Shown: positions 22,325 through 34,898, numbered from the stretch's first letter. The stretch: 64,000 nucleotides of DNA from Tribonema minus (GCA_017506865.1 JAFCMP010000335.1:372001-436000), one strand, 5' to 3'. Numbers and translations are program-made. Notes: generated by a model from the sequence alone, not told the origin.

Positions 22325-22908
22325 ACAGGTGTAGTTGCTCAGCACTGGCAGTTGACAGGATGCGCCATGGCTCAACATGAATTTGTAATTCGACTGCAAC
22401 TTTCTCTGATACAGATTCTGACTTCGGAAGCCTCTGAGTCAGGTCTTCAAGGAGCTTCAGCTCCTACTGGCAGTTAATGACATCAGAATCAGATTTAATA
22501 CTAGAAGTTTAATAATTAAATAAATCGAAGATTCTGAATCCTGCATTCAGCTTGAAGTTTCCTAACTTAAAAGGCTTGTCAGTGAGGAACAGACTGTCAG
22601 TGAGTCTTCTCTTTCATGTGCAACAGGTTATCATGCTGGCGACTGTACTATTATAATGATCATTTGTACAAGGCGTAGCATAGCATGGCGTTTTAGTGTG
22701 ACCTTTCAAGTGATAATTCAATTAAAGTTAAGCCTGAGGGCCCGCTAGAGACAAGCGCTGCGGACCTATTCTGAACCTCCGCATTCATCTCAGACTGCTG
22801 CAAAACAGAACAGCTCTTAGACTACTGATAGTACTTGTGAATCCAATCGTTCAGCATCTCCGAGTCAGCCTAAGGCTTAAAGTTACCCGTCTGCTTCCAA
22901 CCTGGCAG

Positions 22909-23094
22909 GAGCATGCGGAGCGCGAGCTAGTGAGCACGTGCCCATCGGGCTCTGCGTGCGCGTTCAACTGCGAGGATCACTGCAAGACCGCGTGCGACAA
23001 GCTTTCAATCCCCTACAAAAGCTCCACCCAGTGCTCACGAGTTCGCACCAGGCGCGAACTTATGCGCACGCTGGCCGCACCTCAGACGGACAGG
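22909..23094 (+). CDS. Cys-rich exon of the metalloprotease gene
   Basis: A phase-0/phase-0 exon of 62 codons with acceptor CCTGGCAG and donor GACAGG|GTTAGT. It encodes EHAERELVSTCPSGSACAFN and then CEDHCKTACDKL, with six cysteines in about 30 residues, fitting a small disulphide module in a secreted protein. It joins in frame to the signal-peptide exon at 19913-19984. No named domain recognised. Confidence 0.6.
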
Positions 23095-23872
23095 GTTAGT
23101 GCCGCTGGAGTTCCTACGACTCAAACTGTTGACTCCTTTCTTTGCTTACTGGCACTATTAGCAATACCACAGCAGGTCATTGTCGGCTGTCAATGACAGC
23201 ATCTGCAGTGCTACATCCGACTCAAATGATACACCCACAACTCTCGTGACTTCTGTTTACCTGAGAATGCTGTTGAGCTGAGCCTTTTGCCAGTCTATGT
23301 AGAAGCTACTGCTGACATGTCCTCTTCTGAATCAGTCAGCTGTCTCCGGCGCCCATCTAGAGCTCAGATTCTGTTACTGGTGGAAGTCAGCTGGCGCTTA
23401 CTTAAAGTTTACAGATTTGGGATGATTCTTCGAGTACTTCGAACTCTGATTCCTTGAGTTTTGGGCTCTGTTACTGGACCAGGTGTATGTGTGTGGGTGG
23501 CTGGCGCTTAACTTACAGGATAAAATCGATTCTTACAATGTAATGTCGTGTACTTTCAGCACTGAAAAACAATCTAATTTCATTATGACGCGCGCTGCGC
23601 CAGTATTGGAACATCGCCATAGACTCAAACTCCAGACTGAGTCCACATGCGGTCACCAGGGTTGTTGACCGCGTGCTGCGCACTGCCAGCAACGGGGAAC
23701 GCGCCAACATCCAAAACAATTGTCCATACAGCTTACGCGCTGCGACAGGAGGTAGTGCTTGCCTAATTGAATGTCTTTCAGATTCTGAACTGTAATTATC
23801 TGAGGTGCACAAGACTGCGGTGCCTTGGAAACTGCCAGTCTGATATCTCGTGCATGCGTACGTGAGTCCCAG

Positions 23873-24037
23873 GGCTCAATGCATCCCTCTCAAGCAGTTC
23901 ACCAACCTGCAAGGCTCAGACCCCATACCTCTCGCCTGCCCCTGCCAGTGTCACAGTGCTGGACACCTTTGCTGTGTGGCCGGCAATGCGCGAGAATGTC
24001 ACGCAACGTCGCTGCTGCACATGAATTTGCCGCATTT
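23873..24037 (+). CDS. possible second Cys-rich exon
   Basis: After GTCCCAG, one frame reads AQCIPLKQFTNLQGSDPIPL and ACPCQCHSAGHLCCVAGNAR with seven cysteines, before a GT at CATTT|GTAGGG. It resembles a compact disulphide-rich module, but its phase does not fit directly after the exon ending at 23094. An intermediate exon would be needed, or the other frame is used. Confidence 0.35.
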
Positions 24038-24406
24038 GTAGGGTTGGATTGGGTAAATCAGGACTTGAATTGTCAAAACAGGACGCAGCATTAAACCACT
24101 TTCAAATTGGCCAAGTCTCAGACTGGTTGAACCCTGCAAGGTTGCTGCCGCATTTCAACATGTTTAGGATTGCCAACTAGCATATATATGCATTCATATA
24201 ATGAGTATATGACGTATATCAATAACGTATGAATCATCTGTACTGCGTATGCCAGCGTATATTAATTGGCCAAATTCTGAAGACAAACTCCGAATTATTG
24301 TTTTGCTTCATGCCTCATAGTGTCTGTTCTCAGCTGTCCATACTATTAGTAACACCCGTCACCTTCCACTTATGCAAGCATGAAAGGCGATTGTGTAGCA
24401 TCGCCG

Positions 24407-24840
24407 AGGATCCGCTCCGCTCATCCGCGACCCTGAAAGCCAAGAAGCAACCGAGGCCCTTGTCCAGTAGTAAAGTCTCCAGGGCAGAACTGATATTGAA
24501 GTTGGGTTATGGCATGCTGTAGCCCTATGTCAGGGGCATCTGCTGACTACTCACTTGTGGAAGTTGATATTGATCCTGATGTGATATTGAACTTCAACGG
24601 TGACATTCAAACTTCAACTTCATGCCAACTTCAACTGTCATGTCACTGCTCAACGTGCAATAGCACGGCTCCACCCATCTCAACTTCAACAACCAAGAGC
24701 TCTTCTGGTGCGTCTGAGTGAGGCCAACAACCTACTATTATCTAACTTCAACAGTTTGAGGGTCTTGACTGACCTCACTATAGCATAAGTGCTCGGTTGC
24801 TTTTTGGGTTTCAGGGTCGCGGATGGGCGGAGCGGATCCT
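24407..24840. mobile_element. second inverted-repeat element (~434 bp)
   Basis: AGGATCCGCTCCGCTCATCC and GCGACCCTGAAAGCCAAGAA at the left are matched in inverse orientation at the right (GGATGGGCGGAGCGGATCCT at 24821-24840). The inversion extends about 55 bp well and weakly to about 90 bp. In translation both arms read R(S/P)SATLK(A/P)KKQP. Flanking target duplication is unclear (GCC at both sides at best). Foldback or MITE-like; no second copy in the window. Confidence 0.6.
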
Positions 24841-25619
24841 GCCACTGGCCCAGCTGTTCCACTTCGATGCCACATGAAACTGAATGCATTCATGTGCCCC
24901 TCAGGCTGGGCATCCAGAGCACGCACTACAAGATCCAGATTTCAATATGTTGCTACGCTTGTTGTCATGCATAGTGCACAAACAGTGGTGCTGCACATGT
25001 CATGGCATAGCAGCTGCTAATGCAAACAGTAACACTCAGGTGCATCAAACCCAGTCACCAGCAGCAGTGTAAACAAAGCACCAAGAGAGTGTCAGCTGCA
25101 GTGCATGCGCAACATATTTGATCAGTCTCAACAGTAATATTCACCAAGCACCAAGCGCGACCTCAGAACAAACTCGGCAACTCCTCTTTGTTGTTCACAA
25201 ACTCAACCAGCTTCCCAGAGCTGTGTCGCGAATACACGAAGTTCGATCTGGCAATGCTCAACATTGCAAGTTCTCAGAAGTTCTGTTCGTCACCTGCACG
25301 ACCACAGCACACGCCTCACACACCACCATAGCTGCACAGGCCTCACATAGCTGATGATGACCTTAGCCTCACATTCGCTACGCATACCACGCATGGAGGA
25401 GGTGTTGTTGAACAGCAAGCCAGGTTTGTGCTGGGAGGTCACGATTATTGAATGGGCAAGTGAGCACAACTCACTGACTAGAGCGAGCAGCTGGAGAGGA
25501 GTGAAGATGCACTGACCCTGCAAAACTCGTTGAGCGCAGCAGCGTGCGGAAGCGATTCTGCGCTGCTCTGTATCGCGGAAACACGCCTAGGCGGCGAAAC
25601 AGGCATTATAATCTGAAGC

Positions 25620-25730
25620 GTAGTTTGAATCGATATAACGCTATATATAACGTATACTCATATAACGTATATATTCATATAACGTGTATATGCCAATAAC
25701 GTATATATACGTTGTACGCTGCCGGCAACC
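25620..25730. repeat. AT-rich TATAACGTATA repeats
   Basis: A 100-bp patch built of (C)ATATAACGTATAT units with CAATAACGTATA, resembling a shorter patch at 24180-24240. No coding potential; it lies in a protease-gene intron. Confidence 0.7.
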
Positions 25731-26086
25731 CAAAATATGCATGTTCAGGTTATGTAGTGAAGGCTCTGGACCAGGTTTTGAAATTGGTTAGCGTTCCGTG
25801 GTAAGCGTTGAGCTCTTTTCAAACTTCAAATTAGAGTTGAACCTATCTACTTTGCAAAAGCTCACTATTGAGGTTGAAGTTCAAGCAACAATGGGTAACT
25901 CATGCCCCTGTGGCTAGAAGAAAAGCATTTTTGCTGCATTGTCTATTTCTGGGCAAGGCTATGCTATCTAACATAAGCAAAATTGAGCAGAAGTGCATTC
26001 AAAGAGGTCACACCTGTGGGTCCTGTTTTAACTTCAGGTCCTGTTTTCTGCAAGTTTAACTTTGGTGTGCGCCACCGCTGTTGCAG

Positions 26087-26236
26087 ACGTGCTCAACGCC
26101 CCGGCCGAGCCGCGCCCTGGGCAATGCGGGAGTTGACGACCGTGAGCTGGCCGTTGCCAAGACAGAGAGTGGCCTGTGCTGCTATTGCCACCGTGCGCCA
26201 ACGCCCACGCCTACCCGCAAGCCGACCACGCGCAAG
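26087..26236 (+). CDS. linker exon of the metalloprotease gene, start of the Pro-Thr-Arg-Lys repeat
   Basis: Exon of 50 codons, acceptor CTGTTGCAG, phase 0 at both ends. It encodes TCSTPRPSRALGNAGVDDRE, a Cys-Cys-Tyr-Cys-His segment, and then PTPTPTRKPTTRK, ending at CGCAAG|GTGTTG. Joined to the next exon, the PTTRK units continue without a break, which supports this donor over reading on to the stop at 26272. Confidence 0.6.
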
Positions 26237-26580
26237 GTGTTGTTCATCGACCAGCCTGAGTGCCTAAGTTAGCACCAGCCATCGAATGTGTTGTTCAATA
26301 TCGAAAACTCCTTTCGCTCCGCCCGGCAGGGTGCACAAGCCGCCCATGTGCAAAATGGTCATCACCAGCACCTTAATCAGCACCGAGCTAGCAGCCACAT
26401 CAGTGACTTCCGCTCACTTGCGTTGCCCAGCCTGGCAGCGCATCACCTGGTCCAGGGACTGCAAGCCGCTGGTCAGTCTCTACAATCCTCAGGCTGCATG
26501 CCTGACCCCAATGTTCGTCGTCTCCTGGCTTTAGGGTATCACCATGACATTATGTGTACTTCGGCTTTTGTGCCGTGCAG

Positions 26581-26739
26581 CCCACCACGCGCAAGCCCAC
26601 AACGCGCAAGCCCACAACGCGCAAGCCCACAACGCGCAAGCCCACAACGCGCAAGCCCACCACACGCAAGCCGACTTCGAAGCCCTCGACGCGCAAGCCC
26701 ACAACGCGCAAGCCCACTTCTAAGCCGACCACGCGTGAG
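26581..26739 (+). CDS. PTTRK-repeat exon (15-bp minisatellite) of the metalloprotease gene
   Basis: After GTGCCGTGCAG the frame encodes about ten units of Pro-Thr-Thr-Arg-Lys with Pro-Thr-Ser-Lys-Pro variants (53 codons), then donor CGTGAG|GTAACT. This makes a basic, Thr/Pro-rich extended linker, likely a stalk or O-glycosylated spacer, leading straight into TTQPTTAPAF at 28593. The DNA is a 15-bp tandem array (CCCACAACGCGCAAG). Confidence 0.65.
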
Positions 26740-28592
26740 GTAACTTTCATCGACCTGTAACTTGATTTCAGCCACAGAATTGCGTTGTTGAGCATCCAGT
26801 ATGCCTCGCAGCGCTGCCGACGGCCTAGCTGTGCGACCGCCGGAAACTTTACGATGTATGCCCATTTCTGTCTTGACCGCGAGCAAGGTGGTACACACAA
26901 CATGTATGTGCTCGCGCACGCTTACGACCGCAAGCTGCTGTGATTGTGCACGTAGACATACGTGTGTACTGCATATCTTGACAGTACAGCAACTGCTGCT
27001 GATCGTCTGCTCGTTGGGCTCTGAACTGACGGCACTAGAAGCTGTCCTGCAATGATTGCGCAGCAGCCGAACCATTACTTCAGATGTATGATAGCAGGAG
27101 GATCGTGCCGGTGACTCGTGACCATTGAAGCACCAGACCACCGGAATCATTCTGCAGGTGAGCGACCCTCGTTTTGATTGTCAATTCAACATGTAATGAT
27201 GATATTCAGTGACTACTAGAGTGTTGAGTACTCATGACTTACATCAAGCCTGAGGCACCAAATCGTTTGAATGCTGCAGCTGAGCGACCCAAGTTGTTGA
27301 GGCGAGTCAAGAGTGAGCCGCAGCCGACTTCAATGGCACACGCGAACTCACTACTGCCGCAATACACTCCGCGGAACTGATGGAAGTTGATCATAGAACC
27401 CACGATGTACTTAGTAACGGTAACTTTCAGTGAACTACCTGCAGTCTTTTTACGCCAGGTGTTGTCGATGCAAGCATCTTGGTACCTCAGGCTGTAGGGC
27501 AATGTCGCAACAATTTGTATGCACTGCCCCGTTTTGCCACTTTCAGTATTAACAACAGGATGGATTTGCCTGCCCTTGACATGCATTGCCTACTTGACAC
27601 GTGCGGGCTAACCGAGCGCCTCAAGAGCTGCAGCGCCTCCAGTCTCTCCTGTTTTGACTCGACCTTCTGCGCACATTCTCACAGCTGTGCCTGCAACCAC
27701 TGCAAATTTGTATTTGAAACTTGTGATGATCGACAATGTGTTGCGCGGCTTCCGCGCTTGGCAAGCGGCAGTGCGCGCCCATAACAGCACTGTTAAGAAC
27801 TGCACATCTTCATGTCCCATTACCAGTGACTCTGAATTTGCCAAGCTTTGGTGTGACTTGGGCTTGAAATGTAGCAGCGTTGCAGCATACTTGGTAATCG
27901 GATCGTCAAAAGCAACTATGGCCTTGTGCGATGTTTGCAGCGTTGCGCGTGTCTTGCCTTTCCAGCATGGCGCAAACCACTCTCTTGTGCCAGACGATTT
28001 TTTACTGCCGTTAAAGCATGGCTGTTATGATCAGAATCGTCCTGAGGCTTGATGGCTTGATGCTGTCACAAGTCACAAGTCAACCGGCCTGGGCTCAAAT
28101 GGTTGAACCAAGATCAGACTCCGAAGCAAGTATTCAGCTTATATGTTGGGATGCGATCTGGTCACTGCGCAATTTATAGCAACACTGCAGTAGTGCAGGT
28201 GCCAGAAGATTCCACGCTTATCTTGAGTGCACTACATGTAGGTCGACACAGTATTATCTCTGAGCCACTAGAAGACGGAAAAGTACTTCAACAGAACTTG
28301 ATTAAGGGAGGTATCCGCTTTGTAAAGGCTTTATTTCACCTTCCTTTGTAACAAACCCGAAACGTACGGAAGTTGAGTATGAGAATTGCTATATTCTCAC
28401 AATAGTTAGCGAATTGCTCTGGTTCATCAAGATTGATCTCCTGTTTTGGGAGAAATTGCACCGACAAAGCAATCAGTTTTACTAATAGCACATGATGTTG
28501 TTGAAGAAGCTTCAGTGATCAGCCTTGAACATGCAGTCGGCCTCACCAGCGCCAACATTGCTTTACCCATGGCCTCCCGAATTGCTGCGCAG

Positions 28593-31500
28593 ACTACCCA
28601 ACCGACGACAGCGCCTGCATTCCACATTGAGCTGAGGTTTGACCCCAGCACCAGCACCGATATTCAAGGCCTCTTCATAATGGCTGCACAGATATGGGAG
28701 CGTATCATCACTGCAGATGTCCCGGACGAGCCTGATGGTGATGCACGTGGCATTGATGACTGGTTCGACGGGGACGTACCATCCGTTGCTACCAACGAGC
28801 CCGTGGATGACGTTATCATTGCAGCCCGGGTGGGCCCCATCGGTGAGACTCACAATAGTGCGGCGGAGTTCACAGTTAGGGTGTCCAAATATGATAAAAT
28901 ACATAGTTGACACAATGGTACAAATTAGGTCGCCAGAGCGAGCTTTCTGCACCAAGAGCCAAGCCTGTGGGACGGCCGTGCGCAGAGCCGTCACGGCGTG
29001 GCTGATGTCAGATCACGGCAGGTGCTGTCGGGAAGGGAATAGCTTAGGCTAGTTAGACCTGTCAGCAGAGTTATCTCAACCAAAATGCATCTACGGTAAG
29101 TGCTGCTAGAGCAAGTGTTTATACTGCGAGTGCTAACCATGCCAGTGGATCTCAAGTATATTGACTTGAATGCTCCGGTGCTTGCATGTTTTTGACAGTC
29201 TGTGACATTCAAAAGATGTGTCAAATGACTATATTGGGACAACTTCACGGCTGAAGCAGTGGCGCGATGTGCAGCCAGCTCACGGCAACCTAACACTGTT
29301 AATCCATGCGGGCATCATGAACTTGTTTTGTGAGTTGCGTGGAAGCCTGTGACTCAAGTGTGGTGCGATAGCTGCAGCTTGCCCTGCTGCCTTCACTATG
29401 CGTCACTGCTGCCTTCAACGAACATGCTGAACTAACTATGTATTGGGGAATTGTAGTAGCCTCTCAGCTTGCTTGTTCCGGGTCCAAGCTATTTAGCACG
29501 ATGTAAATTAACACTTGGCCTCAGAAACCAAGTCAACAAGTATCTGCAGTGCAGCATGCATCGTCAAGCCTTGTAGTTGTCACACAGACGGCTTCAACTG
29601 CCCAGCTGATGGGTGAATGCACAAGCCCTCAATATGCCACCTGTAGTATGCGACAACGCTCATGTCCTGCCGCTGAATGGTGCTGCCCGCAGATGGCCCT
29701 TTCAACATATTGGCAAGTGCAGGCCCCAAGTTTCTGCGATCTGCAAGTGGTCTCAACCTTCCAGTCTCTGGGGTCATGAATTTCGACATAGCTGATGTGC
29801 AGTCCCAGATTGATGCTGGGACCTTTCTGTCTGTCATCCTGCACGAGATGGGGCATGTCCTGGGTGAGTCGACGTTGCATATGTCTGGCCGGATTGACCT
29901 TGGCTTGCCTAGGCATAGGCCTTCATGCCATCATTGAGTCTGGCACTACGTGGTACGTTCGTGTGTCAGTATGTGCTCATGAACATTCACTACCTGATGC
30001 GGGCAACGCTCCGAGTATCATGGGTGCGCAGTCACAAGCGAGTGTGCAAGTATGCAAATGGTGGCACCTCGGGTGGCACACTCGTCCAACTGCTGAACCA
30101 TGGCTGCAAGCGCATTTCTTGCCATGAGGCAGTCCATGCTACGCCGTACAGCACAATTGACAACAGGCTGGAGCGCATGCTGTGGGCGACTGCAGCGGTA
30201 TGCAAACAATATTGCTTCAAGCCAGCGTCGCAGGCCGCCCTTTGCAGGCAACGCTCTCTGCATCACAATGCTCACAGCTAATGCTCACATTGTTGTTCTC
30301 AACAGGTATCGGGACCCTCTGGCCTACACTCATCAGCAACTGCGCGGGCAATTGTGTGCCTGGCGGTACTGGAGCCACTTATGCCAATGGGAGTACCGGC
30401 GTTTGCTTTGCCGCTCTGAAAGCTGTAGAGCTGGGACTGGTGGCTCCACTGGCTCTAGGTGAATGACACACAATTTATAGACAAAAGTCTTGAACTGGAA
30501 AGACGGCATAAAAGTGAACAACTTGCAGTAGTACCCTGCAGAGGTAGTATCTCAGTGTTGCTTCAAGACCCACAACATGCAGTGCTAATTAGCTTAAGCC
30601 AGGGTCTTCCACTCCTGTGCGGCTGCAGCAGCACTCGGGCCTTGCCCATAGCATGGGTACCTGTTATCAGCCACACCTGTGCAGGTCCAGCAGTATCAGT
30701 GCTGTATGAATGTGCACCATCAATTTACCGCCTACCGGCGCTTGAAGTGAGTCCTCCTTTGTATTGAACCCACAGGACTCTGTACATCGTGTTTCTCCCT
30801 GGCACAATTCATTATAGTAATCGTATGCGTGCATGGGTGATTTGTTTGGCACAGAGACATACACTTCATAGTATTCGGCATGCGTGCATGGGTGTCTTGG
30901 TTTGGTACAGAGACGTACACTTCCCGGCCACAGCAAGTGCTTCTGTGCCGGACAGCTACAGGTTGATGCTGTGCTTGCGCGGAGACGTTGTGACCACATA
31001 ATGAATTGCTTGCAACAAGCAGCCTACGCGTTTGATCAAGTGCAACTCGAATGGCAAATCTTGCATGACATCACGCTTGACAGACACTTGCAACTTATCA
31101 TCGCTGTGTTGCGCATTTGCCGTTGTTGATGTCATGCAGGTGCTGCACAGCTTCAAGTTCTTGCAATTAATATTTGCCCGTTACATAATCCATTGCCAAG
31201 TTTCTATTTCCTGGAATTTAGTGACTGATAGCTTCATGTCTGATCTTCCGGGAACAGCCAGCACTTCCATAAGGTGTGCACTAGACATTGGTACCCGGGT
31301 GCTCGTGCTCCTCCAGTATGACATATGTTGCCATTGGGCATGCATTAAACGTCGAGTGCGCCTGCTCCCCTTTAGCATGCTGAATGGAAATGCTACATGA
31401 TCGTTGACTGACTGCGCAGCAAGTGAATGGCTCATCCGCCCATCCCCTTGTACCATGTTGCAATCCCTTGTTGAGCACAGAGCAAGATGGTGGTCCCGGC

Positions 31501-33244
31501 ACGGCATGCGGTCATTTCGACGAGGTGAATGTTGCACCGTGACATGCACATGACTCTCAATTAGAGACAAAAGGTTGCAAGCAAGTTGTCACAGGAGGTG
31601 TCGCTCAACGTTCGTGGCTGGTGCTCGCTGGTGTCCACAATTATCAACTGCAAGTACACATTATGTGCAGTGATTCTAGTGACTTCCCCCCTAACGGCTG
31701 AAGCCTCAGAGAAACCCTGAAGCTACTGCCACATCGGACTGTATAGATTATTGGATAGTTTGTAGCCATTGCTTGCTATTGCGTACCCCATTTGCAATGT
31801 GTGCCAGAGTAATGCCAGAGATACGGTCTGTAGACTACAATCTCCTCCACTGACCCCAAACTCCAGCTTCTACTCTATGTATATATAAAACATGATCATT
31901 TACACACACACACACACTAGTGCACATGCACGCATTCTTAGTGAACATTTGAATTGCGCACTAACACATAAGTAAACATACCCACAACGTGCACAAATAC
32001 AAGTCTGTACAAGAGAAGATGCATGTGATACTAAAGTAGCATGTTAGGTAGATGAGTTGCGTGTATCCTATGTTCAAGCTCATTTTGAAATAATGCGCTC
32101 TCAGTTGCGGGCATGTGTATAATTAGGCTAGAGTTTGCATGTTAATGAGGGTTTTAGTGCACAATCTTATGAACTGGGTGCTTCCTTCTGTCACAGTGGA
32201 GGGCAATCGGCAACTGCAAGCCACAAAGCAATCGATCTCCCTTTCGCCAGCGTCGCAGGTGCTTTCAGCACCTTTACTCAGGTTCCTCCCTCTATATACT
32301 CTGCTCTTGTGAATGTTCATGCCAGTGAACGCTTACGGTTGTCTGCTGCACTTCCTTGTTGCAGCTTCAACTCTGCAACGAGCTCATGACAGGAGAGACA
32401 AATGACGGCAGCAACATATTGAGCATCATCTCAATGTGAGTTACTCGCAGAGTTTCACAGATGTGACAAGTTGATGCTCTGCAAAGAATTATGTCTGCTC
32501 CCATGTGACTGTTTGCAATTATCTCACCAATACTATTCATCACTGTTTTGCAAGTTATCTCACCAGTACTACTTATGCAATGTAAGTCACGGCAGCCTCA
32601 AACATCTCAGGTGTCCAGTGGTACTGATGCGCTCTTTGAATGTGCTGCTTGCCCGTTTGCGCATGTTTTTCTTCGCAGTGGTGCCCTGCAGGACCTTGGT
32701 TACTCGGTGAGCGATGTGACCATTCAACCGATCTGGGTTGGCTCTTGCAGTTCACTGCTCAAATGAGAGTAGCTTTCTAGAGTACCTGCTTGGGAGCGCC
32801 AGTCCATGCATTGCTTGCACAACTGCTACATAATTTGGATGCGTACTGGAATTACACATGCAACCTGCGCCACGTGCTGCAATTCAATCCGCTCACGACA
32901 TCCCAAGTATCACCACATTCGCACGATATACTTAATACGTTGGAGGGCACACAAGCTTACATCATGATGCCATAGCAGCACTAATGATCAATCTGCGTGT
33001 GTGCTCACCGCAATGAATAAGGAGCTGATGCTAGTTGCTGCTTCGCAAAAGCACGTTGTCAAACACTCAATTGTGCATGCGTCTGCGCTGAATTCTGTCT
33101 GGCGTGCAGGTTGATTACAATCAGGGGCAACCCTTCAATCCCAACAGCTGTCCGTTGGACGCTACTAAGCGATCCAAGAACGCCTGGGGCAGGAACACGA
33201 ATGGGGGCAGAATTGAGCGGCCTGTGCCGGTGGTACTGCCTTGA
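28593..33244 (+). CDS. secreted HExxH metalloprotease, catalytic domain in 8 exons (leishmanolysin-like family of bacteria and algae)
   Basis: Exons 28593-28842, 29693-29863, 30306-30458, 30685-30746, 31483-31524, 32365-32435, 32679-32706 and 33110-33244 join in a single frame, all with GT-AG borders. The product runs: TTQPTTAPAFHIELRFDPST, AAQIWERIITADVP, VDDVIIAARVGPIDG, SAGPKFLRS, VMNFDIADV, then VILHEMGHVLGIGTLWP (zinc-binding HExxH with catalytic Glu). Next come GGPGTACGHFDE (probable third zinc ligand His), NELMTGETNDGSNILSIIS and GALQDLGYSVDYNQGQPF. Order and spacing match a secreted metalloprotease family with HExxH, GHWxE and ELMTG blocks, except that GHW is GHF here. Stop at 33242-33244. 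With the upstream exons (19913, 22909, 26087, 26581) it would be a signal peptide, Cys-rich module, PTTRK stalk and protease. Zinc ligands are intact, so activity is likely. Confidence 0.85.
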
Positions 33245-33694
33245 TAGAGCGAGCATCATGTACTTTTAAGAAGTACACACCAACTCAAGTTCGCTTTGTC
33301 GGTTAACTCTCTGGCAGGGATGCATGTCAAAGGCAGAGTGCTGTCGGGCTCACAAGACCATATTGTGAATTACAACTTGTGATGCGGTCATGACTGTCAG
33401 CAGCCATGGCGATGTTTTGCCGGCAACGGCATGCACGCCGTTTCTGATTTACGAGATGGTGGTAGCTCGATAAGCTTTAAAGGCATACCTTTAAGGGTAA
33501 AGAGAACAACGTGGTCAACAGACCTCTACGACAGCATGCTTCTTGCCGATGGGTGGGGTGAGCAATGGTTGCATCTGTTGACATACTATTAGAGTAGGCA
33601 AAGGATACCCATTTAGCATTTGAAAATTTTCTTTGACCGCCGTCCGGACTGTTAGATGAACCATTTTTTTGCAGCACCTTCCCCTATTCCTCAT

Positions 33695-33897
33695 CTTGTT
33701 TTGTGTCCCTCATGCTGCATAGTGAACCAGAGCAGCTGCACTGCTCCAGCCTGACAGTCATTGCTGAAATCTTAGATCCCGAATGATCAAATGCACTTGT
33801 TTTGTGTCCCTCATGCTGCATAGTGAACCAGAGCAGCTGCACTGCTCCAGCCTGACAGTCAATTGCTGAAATCTTAAGATCCCAAATGATCAAACTT
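33695..33897. repeat. 101-bp tandem repeat, two copies
   Basis: CTTGTTTTGTGTCCCTCATG and the following CTGCATAGTGAACCAGAGCA through GATCCC(G/A)AATGATCAAA occur at 33695 and 33796, nearly identical. It lies between the protease gene and the retroelement nest; 33250-33690 has nothing else that I recognise. Confidence 0.9.
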
Positions 33898-34074
33898 GGT
33901 GTGCTTCCTTGTTGCGGTATCAGATGTGCTTGCAGTGCTTGCGTGGGCATGTGATGATGTCGTACATCCACTGCCCCTCCGCACCAGGGGAGTTCTCGTG
34001 TCTACCCGGTTCCGACTGATCACCTGCAATTTAGGCGAGTCATGTGGGCATGATCAACTCAAGTTGTTGTCGAG

Positions 34075-34585
34075 TAGGCAGCCAACTTATGTAACAAGCA
34101 TGTTCCGGTCTTCACTTCCCTCTGGGCTGAGAAACAACAGTTCTTCAGCAACCTACCCCGAACTTACACCCTGGCCAGCACTATGGAGAGGTCTCTAAGT
34201 GCTGTCAGTCAGGAGGCTGCGGAGAGATGCTTCCTCTGTCATTGGCCACAAAAGTAGTATATACTGACTCCTGGCGGTTGTTACATGAGTAGCGTCAGGT
34301 GAGCACGCGGCCAAACCGTTGTGGGCAGTTGTGTGGGCTTCCGAAGAGTCCAAGCTGATGCGGAGGGCTGGCAGGTGTGAGATGTTGTCAGCCCTGCATA
34401 CAGATAAGAAAAGCGAGAGGCAGTATTCCCACAAGACAGGCAGAGGAAGCAGCAGGCACGTGCTGCCTTGAAGGTCAATGATCCTGAACAATACAAGCGC
34501 CAAGTTGAACGTCGACACGCAAATGAGCTGAGAAAGAATCGACGCGCAGCCAAGAAAGCCGCTGACTCCGTCGAGAGTAGCTAAT
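34075..34585 (+). CDS. unrecognised coding-like segments, basic C-terminus
   Basis: One frame from about 34080 reads NLCNKHVPVFTSLWAEKQQF, continues to TLASTMERSLSAVSQEAAER and stops near 34232. A second segment from about 34410 reads AVFPQDRQRKQQARAALKVN and ends ERRHANELRKNRRAAKKAAD..ESS with a stop at about 34584. The second is strongly basic and helical, like a nucleic-acid-binding tail. Whether the two belong together is not established. The segment abuts the family B tail at 34616. Confidence 0.3.
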
Positions 34586-34615
34586 GAAGGTTGGCATGCT
34601 ACATGCTCCACGCTG

Positions 34616-34898
34616 AATGTACCTTTTATTGATTCTCGCTCAGGGCGCGAAAAAGCCCAGATGATGGTCTAACTTGATGCTGCTGTACGGAATCTGCATG
34701 TCGTGTGACTTCTGAAAGTGTCTCAACGACAAACCCCTCAAACGCCGCCGCCGCCAAATGGCATCTCGGGATCCTCCTCTACGTCCTCCTCCATGTGCCC
34801 CCCCCCCCTGGATTCTGCCATGTGTGTCATGACACGGCCAGAGTACGCCATGTGGAGCGCTGCCGACAGTGCCAAGCGTAAGCGCGCCAGGGCGATTT
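34616..34898 (-). mobile_element. family B non-LTR retroelement tail, copy B3
   Basis: Minus-strand copy with the 3' terminus at about 34616 (AATCAATAAAAGGTACA) and the GGGCTTTTTCGCGCCC stem-loop. Then GGCGGCGGCGTTTGAGG, a G run, and CATGGCGTACTCTGGCCGTG. It stops at GCGCGCTTACGCTTGGC. Only the last few codons of the ORF remain. Confidence 0.8.

Noticed and set aside
26575-26740. Regularly spaced repeats that could suggest a CRISPR array
   Set aside because: The units are contiguous 15-bp repeats without spacers, and they encode a peptide repeat in a spliced eukaryotic gene.
26539-27150. Minus-strand 203-codon frame with repeated LARCGLARCGLA
   Set aside because: It is the antisense reading of the 15-bp PTTRK minisatellite, whose plus-strand frame is supported by flanking splice sites and by the protease downstream.
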